From Ilyonectria destructans (lineage: Eukaryota; Ascomycota; Sordariomycetes; Hypocreales; Nectriaceae), in NCBI GenBank assembly GCA_020740775.1, contig JAHEWK010000013.1, positions 558,001 to 622,000 on the forward strand: a DNA stretch of 64,000 bases, read 5' to 3'. Shown here in pieces: positions 1 to 12,069 of the stretch. The notes under the pieces are model-generated. The model had not been told where the DNA came from. It made no database searches and was given only the letters and a program-made list of their open reading frames with translations. Each line of letters begins with the position of its first letter. Position 1 is the stretch's first letter. Both the position numbers and the translations under genes were made by a program.

Positions 1-109
1 CGAGTTTGTATCTACCGTCTTCAGTTCTTGCCTTACACACAGACCTAAACAACATCGCAATTCCCAATATCCAATACCCAATAACCCCAAGATCACCCTA
101 CTTGTGACC

Positions 110-1206
110 ATGTCTCTTAAGAAGGTTTCTCTCGTCGGAGTAAGTTATGCTGCTGTGCCTTTTTATGACAAGATACCCCGCCGGCGCTTGAACCAAATCT
201 GTCATCTCTCAGATTTGACTAATGTTGAGCAGGCAAGCGGCAATGTCGGTTCATCAGTTCTTCCGGAATTGCTGAAGTCTGACCTCGTCTTGTCAGCTGT
301 GACACGCGAGACTTCATCCGCCAAGTTCCCTGAGGGAATAACTCATGTCAAGAGTGACTTCAGTTTGAGTTCGCTCACTGAAGTCTTCAAAGGGCAGGAT
401 GCTGTAGTCAGTATGCTCCCAATCACGGCCCTCGGCGATCAAGCCGTTGTTATCGAGGCCGCCATTGCAGCAGGTGTTAAGAGATTCATTCCGAGCGAGT
501 ATGGCTCTGACTCTACAGTGAGCACCGATCTATCTATCTCGCTGTATTCTGCTTACAATATGGTCAGAGCGATGCTGTGATCGCTGTAGTGCCTTTTTTC
601 GAGGGAAAGAAGAAGTACTTGGAGTATCTGAAGTCGCAAGAAAGCTCCATTAGCTGGACGGCGCTCTTCACGGGCCCTTTCTTCGATTGGGTAAGTGTTG
701 AATTAGCCTCCATCCAGTGAGGTCATACGCTAAATCAATTACTATAGGGATTGGCTGCAGGCTTCGTCGGATTTGACTTCGCCACGAAGACGTCAACACT
801 TATCGACGGGGGAAAAACTCGATTTACAACCTCCAACGTTGCGCAAATTGGTCGCGCTCTTGTTGCAGTCCTCAGTCACGCTACCGAGACCGCTAACAAA
901 CTGGTGTTCGTGGAGTCCTTCACCACCACGCAGCTCGAGATTCACGCCGCCCTAGAGAAGGCCAGTGGAGAAGAGTGGAAGGTCGTCAACAAAACATCAG
1001 AGAGTGTTAGAGCCGAAGGCTTCAAGCTACTGGGAGAGGGGAAGATACTAGAAGGCGGGGGCAATCTTATTACGGCTCTTGTTCTAGGAAAGGAGGGCCT
1101 TGAGGATCACTCTGATGTTGAGGGTGGAATTTGGAATAGCCGTCTGGGTCTGCCAGTCGAGACCGTGGAGGAGACGGTGCAGCAAGTCTGGCTTGCAAAG
1201 AAGTAG
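110..1206 (+). CDS. NmrA-like / isoflavone-reductase-type NAD(P)-binding protein
   Basis: Four exons are inferred: 110-139, 233-517, 568-690 and 748-1206. They join in frame to give about 298 aa, the usual length for this family. The first intron interrupts the Rossmann glycine motif, which reads VGASGNVGS after splicing. Later landmarks are a SEYGSD-like segment and a GPFFDWG segment, both familiar in fungal NmrA/isoflavone reductase proteins. The introns begin GTAAGT, GTGAGC and GTAAGT. Members bind NAD(P) and either reduce small phenolic substrates or act as redox sensors; the sequence does not say which. It is the first gene in the window and lies upstream of a run of SDR and transporter genes, so it may be an accessory reductase of the cluster, which is inference. 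The start at 110 is the first ATG in the frame. Confidence 0.85.
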
Positions 1207-1545
1207 AAATAGCATCCAGATATGGAAATGTCTTCCTTGTCTTGAGTATCTTGGACATGGATCTGGATATCGGACGGGCCCTTGGAAAGAATAATTGATG
1301 CAATAACAGGAGCAATATATTCTACAGAATAATGCAACAAGTGCCGAAAATCAGTAAGCCCTAGTTTATTGTATGCAGAAAGTTCCCGACCGGCAGCTAA
1401 TCTTTCATAAATTACACCAAAGCCCAGACAACGAAGAAAATAAGCGCCACCAAGAGATCCACGGTAGGCATTTATGTTCCAAAAATCTTCAACATATTAG
1501 TTAGGCCAGGTTGGTATGCAAACATCGTAACATGGGAATTACCTA

Positions 1546-1962
1546 TCAACAGTTGAAACATTCCATCTGATACCAGTATGAACCCCCAGAACTCTGTGAG
1601 AAAAAGCCGAGTGAGGAGAAATCTCCACCGTAGAGCTGGCATTGGCCCCATCTGTAGAGGAAAGAGTTGCAGGAGGCGAGCCAGAGGCAATAATCGGCGC
1701 ATGCTTCAACTGTAGGCTGGAATACTGCATCGCCTAGTTTTCCTGAGTCATTCGTGATGTAGCCTTCTGCATCGCACTTGAAAGCTTTCGGTTGCGGGAA
1801 AATCTGATTGCAGATGGCTCGGGGGACATGTTCAGTCGCGTCTGTTGCAGTAGAGGCAGCCACGACAGAGGTAACAAGCGTCGTTTCTGAAGGAGCTGAA
1901 TGAGCCTCAACGCCTCCGAGAGCTAAGGCGACAACAATTGCTACAGTCTTTGAAAGCTGCAT
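1546..1962 (-). CDS. Small secreted cysteine-rich protein, apple/PAN-like
   Basis: A single exon encodes 138 aa. Residues 1-20 form a clear signal peptide: a basic N-region, then a hydrophobic run VAIVVALALGG, then small residues before a likely cleavage site near HSA. The mature protein has eight cysteines, grouped as CN, CD, CADYC, SCN, CQ and CFNC. The spacing, with a CNSFLY segment followed by a short GQCQLYGGD segment, resembles the PAN/apple fold of fungal secreted proteins. Such proteins are thought to bind carbohydrate or protein ligands outside the cell and may be effector candidates. It is tail-to-tail with the NmrA gene. The function is not recognised beyond secretion and the likely fold. 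Confidence 0.75.
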   Translation of the reverse strand: MQLSKTVAIVVALALGGVEAHSAPSETTLVTSVVAASTATDATEHVPRAICNQIFPQPKAFKCDAEGYITNDSGKLGDAVFQPTVEACADYCLWLASCNSFLYRWGQCQLYGGDFSSLGFFSQSSGGSYWYQMECFNC

Positions 1963-3010
1963 TGTGAAAAGATGGCCTATACGACTGAGGTAGAGTAATA
2001 TGATGTTTGGAGCAGTGAATTGAGTGCAGTATGAAGTCCTGTTGACGCATGCCCCAAGTTGGCCACCCTCGATACTTATACCATCCTCTATTAGAGCCGC
2101 AATCTACGAAGGGATCAAAGGACCGATTGAGACTTGCTCATCGATTTGTCGGCGACCATATTCTCAAACAAACTGCGCCCAGACGACCGCATTCGGGCTT
2201 CCTCGTGCATGAGAAGAATTGCGCCAGTTGATACAAAATGGGAACAGCCAATTAGCTACTACAAAAATGCTTCTAGACTCATGGCACGGAGCAGACGAAG
2301 GCGCAGTCCCTGCTAGTTCAACGCCAGTCAGCGGCGTTCTGTCAGCGATCATCAAACACGCTGCTACTCTCATTGGACCGGGAACGCGACATAATCGCCG
2401 ACTCATTAACGTAGCCCGACGACAAACCCCGACGCGGTGACTATGGAATGCAACGGTAACTGTTTTAGACATCCAGTAGCGGACAGAATGGGCAAAAAAA
2501 GGCTACAGCTAAAATCTGCCAATAACCACTACGTAAAGGTACGAATCTGAGTCGCCCCAGGTAGTAATGTGACGCGACCCTTGTAGCCAGACGTCTAAAG
2601 AACGCTGCTAGTTTCACACAAAACACAACACGGAGAGTAAGCCATGACCACTACTCATTTAGAACGAATGATGCGCTAGGAAAGTCCAATGAATGTTAAT
2701 TTATGAGCAATCTTGAAACTTTAGGGTTGATGTTGCAATGCCCCCTAATGCCCGAGTCGAGAGATGCAACCAGGGGTAATAGTAGTACTCATTAACGCCG
2801 TACGGACACAAAATCCCGCCAATCCATCGTGCAGTAAGATAGCATACTAGGCTAACTATATCTAGAGATAAAATATTTCCCGCCCTTGGTATAAGGTAAA
2901 TAAAATAAATAATAAAGTTGAGGTGTAGGGTAGGTCAGATGGGGCCGATGCGTTCGTATGCGATGCTAGAGATAGAACCTAACCCATACAGATAGCTAAT
3001 TTTCTCACTC
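1963..3010. other. Intergenic, no gene seen
   Basis: The stretch separates the secreted-protein start from the end of the Pth11-like gene. Several short open frames overlap on both strands but none resembles a protein family or joins to another exon. The part near 2850-2925 is AT-rich. It presumably carries the promoter of the secreted-protein gene. Confidence 0.6.
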
Positions 3011-4396
3011 TCAAACAGCTTCCCTAGATGTAACTTTGGTTTCCATGTTTGTATTCTCGTAAGAAATACTGACTTCTTGGATCCGCCTGATGTTCTTATC
3101 GTCACCTTGTAATAAGATTGTCTCATCACTGTCATTTTTGGCCGTGCTTCGCCCTGCCTCAACATTTGCAAAGTTACCGTTCTTATTGAAGCCAGTGTCG
3201 CCATCACCTCGTTTGGCCGGAAAAGAACTCAAAGCATAAGAACCACCTTGTCTGTAGGTAGAGTCATCGTGCTGCTGGTACCCAGCTGAGCTCGACTCCT
3301 GGCCGCGCATCTTGTTATAAAGAGGGCGGAGAGCTGGGAGTGTAAGGCAGACGATAGTAGTGGTTACTTCACTAGCAGTCCAAATTACAGAGTCCGATGT
3401 GGCGTCTGTCAAGCAAGAAGTTAGAGATCAAATGCGGTATCATGGAAAAGCCCTCGACTTACAAAGATAATCAGTAGAATTATTTAAGGCTTCGAGGGTG
3501 GACGTCCGAACGATCCCGCAAATACCGGCACTAGATTGAGTTAGTCTGCAACGATGGACCTTCGAAACCAGATAGCGTGCTTACAATATTCCGAGGCTCA
3601 AAGACAGACAAATTGCCATGCGTTCCTTGCGCTTCATGTTGAGCCCGCGGAGTGCAAGCCAAGGGAAACCTGCCAAAGCGAAATCCAGAACCGCGGCATA
3701 AGCTGGTTCAGCATTAGACACTTGTATATCCCTCCTAGGCGTGCTTTACTCACAGCAGTCAATGAAAGCAACCACAGTCATGTTGATGTAGCATTTCTTT
3801 TGGTCTGCCAGTAGAGGATTCCATATCGATTCGGCAGGAGTGCATTGTGCGAAGATTGAAATAGCTAGAATCGCACTCAAAACCATCATGGATGTAATGC
3901 AGAACCAGAGGAACCAGCGATGCCTGTTGTCCACGTGGTAAGATAAGGGAATAATTATATATCAGAAAGGCCAATCGACTTACCAAGAAGCAGTAACAAT
4001 CCGAAGCAAGAAAACAGCAACTGCTACCTTGCCCATTCCAATAGCAAGAGAAACAGTAGACTGAGCGCAGAGCAGATACAGCATTGCATCTGCAAACTGC
4101 GGTATTTCAAGCTGGTCAAAGTGTTGACCCATCCCACGATGGACTGAGCATGTGACCAAGGCGGCGAAAATAGTCATGAGGGCCTAGTCGAATGTCAGCT
4201 TTCTCGTACGTGGTGGGCGTTGTCCATTGCTGACCGCCACTGAGACCAGACACAAGTCATCCCAGCCCAGTGATCCCCGAATGTAGCGACGAGTGTAAAC
4301 TCGTAAGCCGATGAGAACATAGCTAATGACATTCTCGGCCCAGAGGACGCCAATCACAGTGGCCCCTTTGCCTCCGATTCCTGCCGCCTTGTACAT
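3011..4396 (-). CDS. Pth11-like seven-helix membrane protein (fungal rhodopsin-like family)
   Basis: Six exons are inferred on the minus strand: 4396-4235, 4183-3984, 3923-3754, 3702-3585, 3530-3463 and 3405-3011. Phases agree throughout and the product is about 370 aa. Features in order: a YVLIGLRVYTRRY first loop and a GWDD motif near residue 45, both typical of the family; helices with LWFCITSMMVLSA; the AQCTP.ESIWNP segment; FALAGFPWLALRGLNM; and a hydrophilic C-terminal tail of about 110 residues. Pth11-type proteins sit in the plasma membrane, and some act as non-canonical receptors for surface or nutrient cues in plant-associated fungi. No CFEM domain is visible at the N-terminus. The ligand cannot be inferred. 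All five introns have GT-AG ends. Confidence 0.88.
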
Positions 4397-5768
4397 TGAG
4401 TTGAGTTGAACGATGGGGATGCCCTGTTGCTCTCAAAGGGCTTCTCTTAATCAAGACGACGTAATCAGTGAAAGACTTTGGCTAAGAAGCGATGAAGCGG
4501 GGTCTGCAGGTCTCAAGAAGAACCGAAAGACAAATCTGCGGAAAGGGGTTGGGATTGATGTAAACCTGTCATTTGTGTGGTACGATTCATTGGTGCCCAA
4601 AATGGATATAGTGTGATTGCATGGACTAAACAAGGTGACTCGTCTTCATTTCTCCAGCTGCGCCAACCTTCACTAACTGATACAAGAAACCGGCCCGGTT
4701 CCGCCACTACGCCGTCCTTCACTACGAAGCACAATAGAGTATCATCGTCAAGGGGAGACCCTGGCATTTCTCATCTTTAGCACAGCTTGAGCAGTCGCAG
4801 ATCTTGGGCTGATAAGGGGCCTACCAGCCTAAGAGTATTGAGAAACGGTTTTGATGATGTCGCAAGTCCCGCCACTCCACAACTCCTGTCGATCACTACA
4901 AGGACATGCCGCACGGTTTCTAGTTGGATTGCTGAAGACGGCCAAGACGGTGTACGGCTAGACGAAACGCTAAGGATCTATCGCCCATCCTGACTCATAT
5001 ATGTATATCTCAGCTCATCTGTGCACATCTTAGCCGCTATACGGGCATCCGGTTACTGGCATATGAGCAGCGCCAGACTTAAAACTTAGTCCGCTACGGG
5101 GAATCGCCCTAGCGTACTGACAACCCGGCACTGAGGAGTAGAATCTACCCGGCTCGGGGCCCCGCCGCGGAGGAGAAGCCGGTGGTAGTAGCCACGGAGA
5201 ACAAGGCACTATTCCTTGCCCGTCGTAAGTCGTAAGGCAACACGTACGCGAGTGGCAGGGATTCAAACCAACAGAAAAATGAAGAAAATGAGGTACATGA
5301 GATCCCGCCTATTTTAGGTGATGCCAGAAGTCATGGCCCTTAGGGATCTACATTACAGTACAGTACACCCCACTTTCTAACGTCACATCGCCTTTTCAAG
5401 TCGCGAAGCGTGCCGTTGATGCTCCATGCTCCCGTGGCGAGTCTGGGTCAAGTGTTGCTTTACGACGAGTCAAAAAGAATACGAATTGGGACTAACATGT
5501 ACGCGGTCGTGTTTCAATTGCGGGGATTTACTGTATGGAACGATGTAACATGAGCATGTATCGTGCCTGCCCTGTTTCTTCTACGTAGTGTGCATATGAC
5601 CGAAAGTCAAGGGAAGTTAACAGGCACGTTGAAATGGAAATCCAGGTATGTAAAGAGCTCCACTGGCTCCTTAGCCAAGGAAACAAATATAGAGCAGGGT
5701 CTGACACAGGCCTCAATATTTTATTCCTGTTGCAGTGCACGCTGAACAAGTCATTGGCAAATTTCATA
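4397..5768. other. Intergenic, divergent promoter region
   Basis: The region lies between the Pth11-like gene (minus strand) and an SDR gene (plus strand). No convincing exon was found. The segment around 5090-5270 is GC-rich and could be a decayed repeat, but no family is recognised in it. Confidence 0.5.
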
Positions 5769-6676
5769 ATGAGCGAAATCAAGCGCGTTCACGAAGGCAA
5801 GCTTGCAATTGTCACAGGTTCCGCCCGTGGTATGTTTTCAGCTTTCTTCAGTGGTGTGTGTTGAGCTGAATTGACCATGATCTATTAGGAATCGGTGCGT
5901 ACATTGCTCGCAATCTCGCTGCCCGCGGGGCAAATGTCCTCATCAACTATGCCACGCCGTCTTCGGATAGCTCCGCTGCAGCGCTGGGCCAGGAGCTTGA
6001 AAATAACTACTCGGTCAGGGCTGTCACTTGCAGGGCAGACATCAGCAAGATCGACGAGTGTGAACACCTTATTTCGGTGTGCAAAGATAACTTTGGTGGC
6101 GAAAGCTTGAAAGTCAGCATCCTCGTCCATAATGCCGGCGTTCTCTACCTGGGACCTCTAGAGTCCGTCAGACAGGAGGAATTCGACCGCATCTACCGCA
6201 TCAATGTCTTAGGTCCAACCTTACTCACAGGCGTCTGCAAGCCTTACCTACCGGCGGATCGGACTGGGCGTATTGTCATGATGTCGAGCGTCAATCCCAA
6301 GATCGGCACCCCTAACACGACGCTGTACACGGGTACCAAAGCAGCGGTAGAGGCCATGGCTAGAGTTTGGTGTCGCGAGCTGGCCGAAAACTGCACCGTC
6401 AACACCATCAACCCAGGTCCCGTCATGACCGACATGTACCTGTCAGCCGGGGATCAAGTCAAGAAAGACTTGGGCTTGTGGAACCCAGTGACACCCTTAG
6501 TTGCTGTGAGGGACTCGGATGCACCAGAAGTCCAGGAGCTGGGTAGGAAATTTGGCGGTCGGGCTGCGTATCCAGAAGAAATTGCCGACCTCGTCAGTAT
6601 GATCTGCAGCCCTGAGTCAGGGTGGATGACGGGGAGCCTAGTTAGTGCAAATGGCGGGCTCTCTTTCAGCTACTGA
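5769..6676 (+). CDS. Short-chain dehydrogenase/reductase (SDR) 1
   Basis: Two exons, 5769-5829 and 5889-6676, encode about 282 aa, a normal classical SDR length. The 59-nt intron splits the cofactor motif, which reads TGSARGIG after joining. Further landmarks are ADIS (cofactor-binding Asp), HNAG, the catalytic serine in MMSSVN, and the active-site YTGTK (Y-x-x-x-K). The C-terminal half holds an INPGPV motif after the active site. Classical SDRs oxidise or reduce alcohols and ketones with NAD(P)(H); the substrate is unknown. It is the first of three SDRs in the window, all on the plus strand. The start is the ATG immediately before the N-terminal beta strand, and an upstream ATG in another frame was not used. 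Confidence 0.9.
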
Positions 6677-6692
6677 AGCATTAGTTTCAACG

Positions 6693-7207
6693 GGTAGCGA
6701 CACGTAGTACTCTGACTCGAAAGTCGCTACCGCATATAGTTCCCAGAGCGGCAGAGTCCGTCGCTAAATCCTACGTACCCCTGTGTCTACCCGAAAACTC
6801 GGCAGTTGTGAGCTTTCTAATACCCTGCCATGCCTGATATCCCCTGTAATCGTAAGATGCGCTGGGGTTCATGCTTGCTCGACACTAGGGGAGCCTGGAC
6901 GATGATCGCCCTTTTTGCAACGGCATTGCGCTACGGGTCGGGGAATGGGGCCGCTACGAAACGAATGATTGCAATGTAGTACATACCGGGGCCCTGCATT
7001 GAGCAACGAGCTAGGATTTACTCCTTCATGTTCTGTTCAGGGGTTGTTAGCGGTCTTTGATGACGACTGAAGGAATGATCGACCGCTAACACGAACCCCC
7101 GCTACGCCTAGTTCATGCGGGGACGCATAACGGGACTCTGAGGCTAGTTTAGGTTGCATTGGGGGTTTTACAAGGACAGACCGGTACAACTACCGGTAAC
7201 AAACCCC
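6693..7207. repeat. Cluster of inverted repeats between two SDR genes
   Basis: Several inverted repeats lie here. GGTAGCGAC at 6693-6701 pairs with 6723-6731. The arm at 7040-7055 pairs with 7081-7099: ten perfect bases GTTAGCGGTC/GACCGCTAAC, then six more after a 3-nt bulge. GGGGTTT at 7162-7168 pairs with AAACCCC at 7201-7207 and encloses two ACCGGT palindromes. No ORF is present. This may be the remnant of a small non-autonomous element or chance hairpins. Confidence 0.5.
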
Positions 7208-7400
7208 TTCAAGGGTCGGCTTTGTATTGGATGACCGCGCATATTACATTACCCGACCGTTCCCAAGGTAAGATTACACTATTTAATCACTGGCCTCATT
7301 TTCGAGCGTTCGTCATCTGAAACCTTTGCAGTTATCACCCACCTAGCTGTTTTGTACTCCCGCCAATTTCTTTGTCCATTACTACGCACAACGCAACACC

Positions 7401-8260
7401 ATGTCTCCGCCGCAAATCCCCTGTAGTGAAGTTTACCCAGTTTTGAAGAACAAGGTAGCCCTTATCACAGGTGGCGCCCAGGGCATGGGCAAAGCTACAG
7501 CCGAAGTTTTTCTCAAAGCCGGCGCCAAAGTTGTGATTTGCGACTTGCAGACAGACAAGGGCGACGAAGTGGCCAAGGAGCTTTCTGCATTGGGGGAAAT
7601 CTACTTCACTAGGGCCGATATCTCATCTACAGAGGATGTAGTCGCTCTTATCAAGTTCGCCGTCGATAAGTTCGGTCGCCTAGACTGCGCGGTGAATAAC
7701 GCTGCGCTTACCCCAGACAAGACGCCACTCACGGATTTCGACGAGACATACTGGGACAAACTCATTGGCATCAATTTGACAGGTACCGCACTCTGCATTA
7801 AGCATCAGATGAAGCAGTTCTTAGCGCAGGGCGGAGGCGGCGCTATTGTCAACATTGCCAGTATCAATGCTTTCAAGCCTCAACCAAACATGCCAGCATA
7901 TACAGCTGCTAAGCACGCCATGATTGGCTTGACCAAGCACGCGAGCATGGAGGGCGGGCCTCACGGTATTCGCGTCAATGCTGTTGCTCCCGGTGCTATC
8001 CTGGTAAGTGGTTTCTGACAGGTGGCCCACTGACTCAGAATTAACTGACTCGTGTGTACTACGTATAGACTGCCATGGCCGAGAAGGCATTGGAGATCAT
8101 GGGCACGACTCATGACGAATTTGCACCAACGGTCAGCTATCTTAACCGGTTTGGCATGCCCCACGAGGTAGCCCAGGGCTCTTTGTGGTTGTGTTCCCCG
8201 GCTGCCTCGTATGTTACAGGTATCACATTGCCGATCGACGGCGGCTTCCTCGCCAAATGA
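7401..8260 (+). CDS. Short-chain dehydrogenase/reductase (SDR) 2
   Basis: Two exons, 7401-8003 and 8069-8260, give about 264 aa. The cofactor motif is TGGAQGMG, followed by ICDLQTD (an acidic residue after beta-2, usually favouring NAD), DISS, NNAA, the serine in NIASINAF, and YTAAKH as the catalytic tyrosine-lysine pair. The second exon holds the C-terminal SYVTGITLPIDGG signature of bacterial-type classical SDRs. The intron starts GTAAGT and ends TATAG. It is likely an NAD-dependent alcohol dehydrogenase or ketoreductase acting in the cytosol. It sits about 0.7 kb downstream of SDR 1 in the same orientation, but the two differ enough that recent tandem duplication is unlikely. Confidence 0.92.
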
Positions 8261-8995
8261 GTTCAAATGTCAGCACTTTTTGATGGAAGGTATTAGTGCT
8301 CTCAGCGGAGAGCTAGGGTTTAGCAATAAACTTGCGTCTGTAGGGGGTTGTAGTTACATGTCATTTTTTGAGCTTTCGTGCCAACAAGCCTTGTCAATAG
8401 TAGTTGTACATCCGATTTACAGCTTGACCAATTAATACAGAGCCTCTCCGCTTTTCTATGGAAGAATGGGTACCAATCCTGCGTACTAATACAGAACTAC
8501 TGCATTCAACGGTTGTAATCCTTGTGGCCTGTAGAGGCTTTCTTCATCCGTGTAGATCCCTTTTCATGGGGGACTCGTTGCTCCACTTAAAAAGTGACCA
8601 AAAACCAGGTGCCAAAAGATCGACATGCTGCGTGCGTTGCGACGCTCCGGTCCGAGTTCGCCTGCTCCCTGGTCAAACGCATGCGACAACTGACCAGGAT
8701 AGTTCCCACTAGGCAGCGTCGCACATTTCCTAGCTCCTTCGTCTCATTGCCTTGTTGGTCGAAGCCTTTATGGGAGCAACGTTGACGGAGACCCGTTCTC
8801 ACCCTAATGCGGTGGGAGATGATCCTGGCTTAACTTAAGCTTATGTAGTAACGGAAGTGACCCCAAAAGGGACAGGTCGAGCCCCTCATTATATCCGTCT
8901 TTGTTTCAACAGAATTCTTTTCTTTCCCTCTGGACTCTAACTTCAACCTTTCTTTAGCCAGTCTCGAACAATTTTATTGCCGAAATAGTCTCAAC
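8261..8995. other. Intergenic, no gene seen
   Basis: The only content noted is a probable terminator region for SDR 2 and the promoter of the sugar transporter, with pyrimidine-rich sequence near 8900-8960. Small overlapping open frames on both strands carry no recognisable protein signature. Confidence 0.5.
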
Positions 8996-10877
8996 ATGTC
9001 TCTTGAGCCCGAGAAAGGTCAGCCTGAGACCAGCCAGGCCATCGTAGGTAACGAGACTGAGAGCAAGCCTTCTGTCGACTCCCCCATCAGTGGTGACATT
9101 AGAGATATCGACCACTCGGTCAGCTGGATTACCCACCAGGTAACCTACTAAGATCTGGGGTGTATCATAGGAGTCATTGACAAATATCCAGGTCATCTTC
9201 ACTGCTGCCCTGGGTGGCTTCCTATATGGCTTCAGCGCCAATGCCATTGCAGGAACGCTGGCTCAACCATCTTTCATTGCCAAGTTCTTAACTGTCTCTG
9301 ATGCTGCTCAACGCACGGATGGACTCCTTGGAGGGTATGCCTAGCTATGTCAGTCCTGTCTTAATCATCTGAATATGCTAATCCGATTATTTTAGCTTTC
9401 TAGCCGGCGCCATGGTCGGTTCCATCGGCCAAGCCCCCATCGCAAAGCATTACGGCCGCCGTGTCTGCAACGCAACAGCCGCCGTCATTGTCATCGTTTC
9501 CGGCGCTCTTCAAGCTGCTTCCGTCAACATCGCCATGTTGCTGACCTTCCGTGTTCTTTGCGGTATTGGTGGCGGCATGGTCTTCGCCAACTCACCCGTA
9601 TACATGTCTGAGGTGGCACCACCTCATGCTCGTGGTGCCCTCGTAGGTATGCAAGGAGTCGGTGTCGTCACTGCGTATATTCTCTGCGCTGTTTTCAACC
9701 TTGCCTTTAGCTTTGTCGACGCAGCCATCCAGTGGCGCTTGATCTTCATCGTACTGACAGGTATGGGCGTTGTTCACCTCGGATCGCTATACTTTCTACC
9801 AGAGTCTCCTCGTTGGCTCATGGAGCAAGATCGGGATGAAGAGGCTAAAGCTATCTTGATCCGATTCCACAAGACCAAGTCCGACCCTCATGGCCTCCTC
9901 GCTCATGCTGAAGCTATCCAGATCAAGGCTCAAGTCGAAACCGAGAAGCAGCTTCCCAGTGGCTTCTGGTACATATTCACAACGAGGCACCTCTTGAAGC
10001 GGGCCTATTGTTCTGTACTACTCTGGGTTATGGCTCAGGGCACTGGTATTACTGCTATTGCCAATCTCATTCCGGTTCTTATGGGTAGCTTGGGCTTTGG
10101 CGTCACATTGCAGATGGCTCTAGGAGTCGCCTGGACTACATGCTTGGTCATTGGATGCGGCTTCAATATCCTTCTGCTCGACCGCGTCGGGCGAGTGAAG
10201 CTTTTAGGTGAGATTGTCAGACTGCATCATTTTGTTCTTGAATGCATCGCTAAATAAACCCTTTGTCAAGTCATTGGCGGGTTCGGCTCAGCTACTATTC
10301 TGAGTGTAATGGCCGCCTTACAGAAATTCTATCTCGGATCTGACGATACCGCTGGCCTAAATGCTGCTGTTGCGATCTACTTTATTTTCGGAGTATTCTT
10401 CACAACGACCATTGAGTGCACTGCATATGCTTACGGATCTGAGATCTGGCCTACTCGTACGTTGACGGACATATCAAACTTACTACATCAAGATCTCGTT
10501 ACTCATCTTTCTTCACAGACCTACGCAGCGAGGGCTCAACTCTGGCTTTTGCGTCCTTTTTTGGCAACGCTATAGCTTACAGTGCCCCTGTCACTGTTGG
10601 CCTTAACAATATCGGCTGGAAATTCTACATGATTTTTGTTGCTGTCACTGTGATCAGCACCATTGCAATCTGGATGACTTTTCCAGAGGTCGGTCTTTCC
10701 TTCAAGCAGATAAGAGAACACATACTAACCAAGATCCAGACACAAGGTTTGCCGCTTGAGGAAATCAATGCCAAATTCGGTGAACAGGTTGAGATTGACC
10801 TCAAATCTGCTGTAGTGGTAAGCGAGGCTGAGCAGGGTAGAATGACTGGAGATATGACTTATAGTCGTGGAGTTTAA
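8996..10877 (+). CDS. MFS sugar transporter (lactose permease-like)
   Basis: Five exons are inferred: 8996-9139, 9192-9334, 9396-10207, 10271-10456 and 10519-10877. They give about 547 aa, the standard length. A hydrophilic N-terminus of about 45 residues precedes the first helix (TAALGGFLYGF). Family landmarks are GGGMVFANSPVYMSEVAPPHARGALVG, PESPRWLMEQ before the large cytoplasmic loop, DRVGRVKLL, and EIWPTHLRSEG, which is only restored after splicing exon 4 to exon 5. Twelve helices are expected, in the plasma membrane. The substrate is probably a hexose, disaccharide or other polyol, but some members of this family sit in biosynthetic clusters and carry unrelated cargo. All four introns are GT-AG. 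Confidence 0.92.
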
Positions 10878-11890
10878 AAGCTAAGAGGCTAGGATATTAC
10901 GTTGAGCGCATGTAGTAATACTTTCCCTATACTGCTTCTTTCTCGCGTGTCGTTGTATAACAGTGACAATATCGAATGCCTTGCCAGGGCATCTCGTTAC
11001 GGGGTTCCTAGCGGATTCCCTCCCTGGTATACTTTCGGTACACAATGGAGCGAAAATAGAGACAACGATCGCTCATACTCCATGCGTCTTGTCTTCCACT
11101 TATTTGCAGAGGGTATCAACTAGTATTCCGAGCTTCATTTGTCAAGTACTATTATGGAGGGATTCTTGAATTTTTGACTACTAAGACTTAGTCAACCTTG
11201 TGATATACCTCTAGACAAGCTGTCACAGCAGCTTTTATCACATTCTTGGCATTCCATTTGCCTAATTGCATTCTAATGCACTTAACCAAGTGCTTCCAAC
11301 CCTCATTCAAGCCAACCCCTCAGCAGTCTCAGCCAAAGGCCCTTCTTTTAGCCCGTACTATAGGGTAACCTAGACTATCTCTGTCGCCGGCCCTTTCTAC
11401 ACTAAGTGCATCCCCAACTAAAATGGAGTGGCAAATTTTTGGGCAACAGGATTTAATTCGCATTTCAATTTCCAATGCTCTAAAGCTCAGCGTGAGACCA
11501 CGTCGAAGTGGTAGTGGGATGATTTGTTATGTTTATAGGAGAATATGTAGAATTATGTGTCTCTGACAATACATAGAAATAATTATTAAACCACGATAAT
11601 TACATTTAAAGACTCACACTTAGTTTACAAATCTTTGCTGTATTATCTATGCGTGTAAGATACTGGCTCAAGCCGTTCAAGCTACTGGAGCACCTGCAGC
11701 CAGCTGGAAATTTATCATCTTCTCAACATTGCTTAATTCGTCGTTGTCAATCGTCGCCAAAATACTGCTCACGAAATATCCTTGTCGGCAAATTTCCGAC
11801 ATCGGGAGGCATTGTGGCTAGTGTGGCTGTAGTTTATGTGTGGGGCTGCGTACGAATTGAGAGTTGGGTGTGTATCCATAGAGTCTGTCA
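10878..11890. other. Intergenic, no gene seen
   Basis: Stop-rich sequence with AT-rich tracts near 11,540-11,620 follows the transporter. No exon or repeat family could be recognised. The last part leads into the thioesterase promoter. Confidence 0.5.
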
Positions 11891-11893
11891 AAA

Positions 11894-11900
11894 TATAAAT
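11894..11900 (+). promoter_or_regulatory. Putative TATA box of the thioesterase gene
   Basis: TATAAAT lies about 170 bp upstream of the thioesterase ATG and is followed by a pyrimidine-rich tract, as is usual near fungal transcription starts. Confidence 0.5.
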
Positions 11901-12069
11901 ACCCTTCACCTGCACGACAGTTATTCTTTCCTTTCTTTCCACACATAGTAATGGTCAAAGCCACAAAATTCTTCTTGCAGCCTCTATCACTCAAACCAAC
12001 AAGCATTCGCTACAATCCCTGGGGTTTTGTCATTCATATGCCATCGCTTCTCGCTGCGCGATAATAACC

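Noticed and set aside
2024..2472. Several overlapping frames of 60-100 codons on both strands
   Set aside because: No recognisable features, no start context or splice extension; likely chance frames.
5160..5275. tRNA-like B-box (GGTTTGAATCC on the minus strand near 5,270)
   Set aside because: No matching acceptor stem, D-arm or anticodon arm could be built around it.
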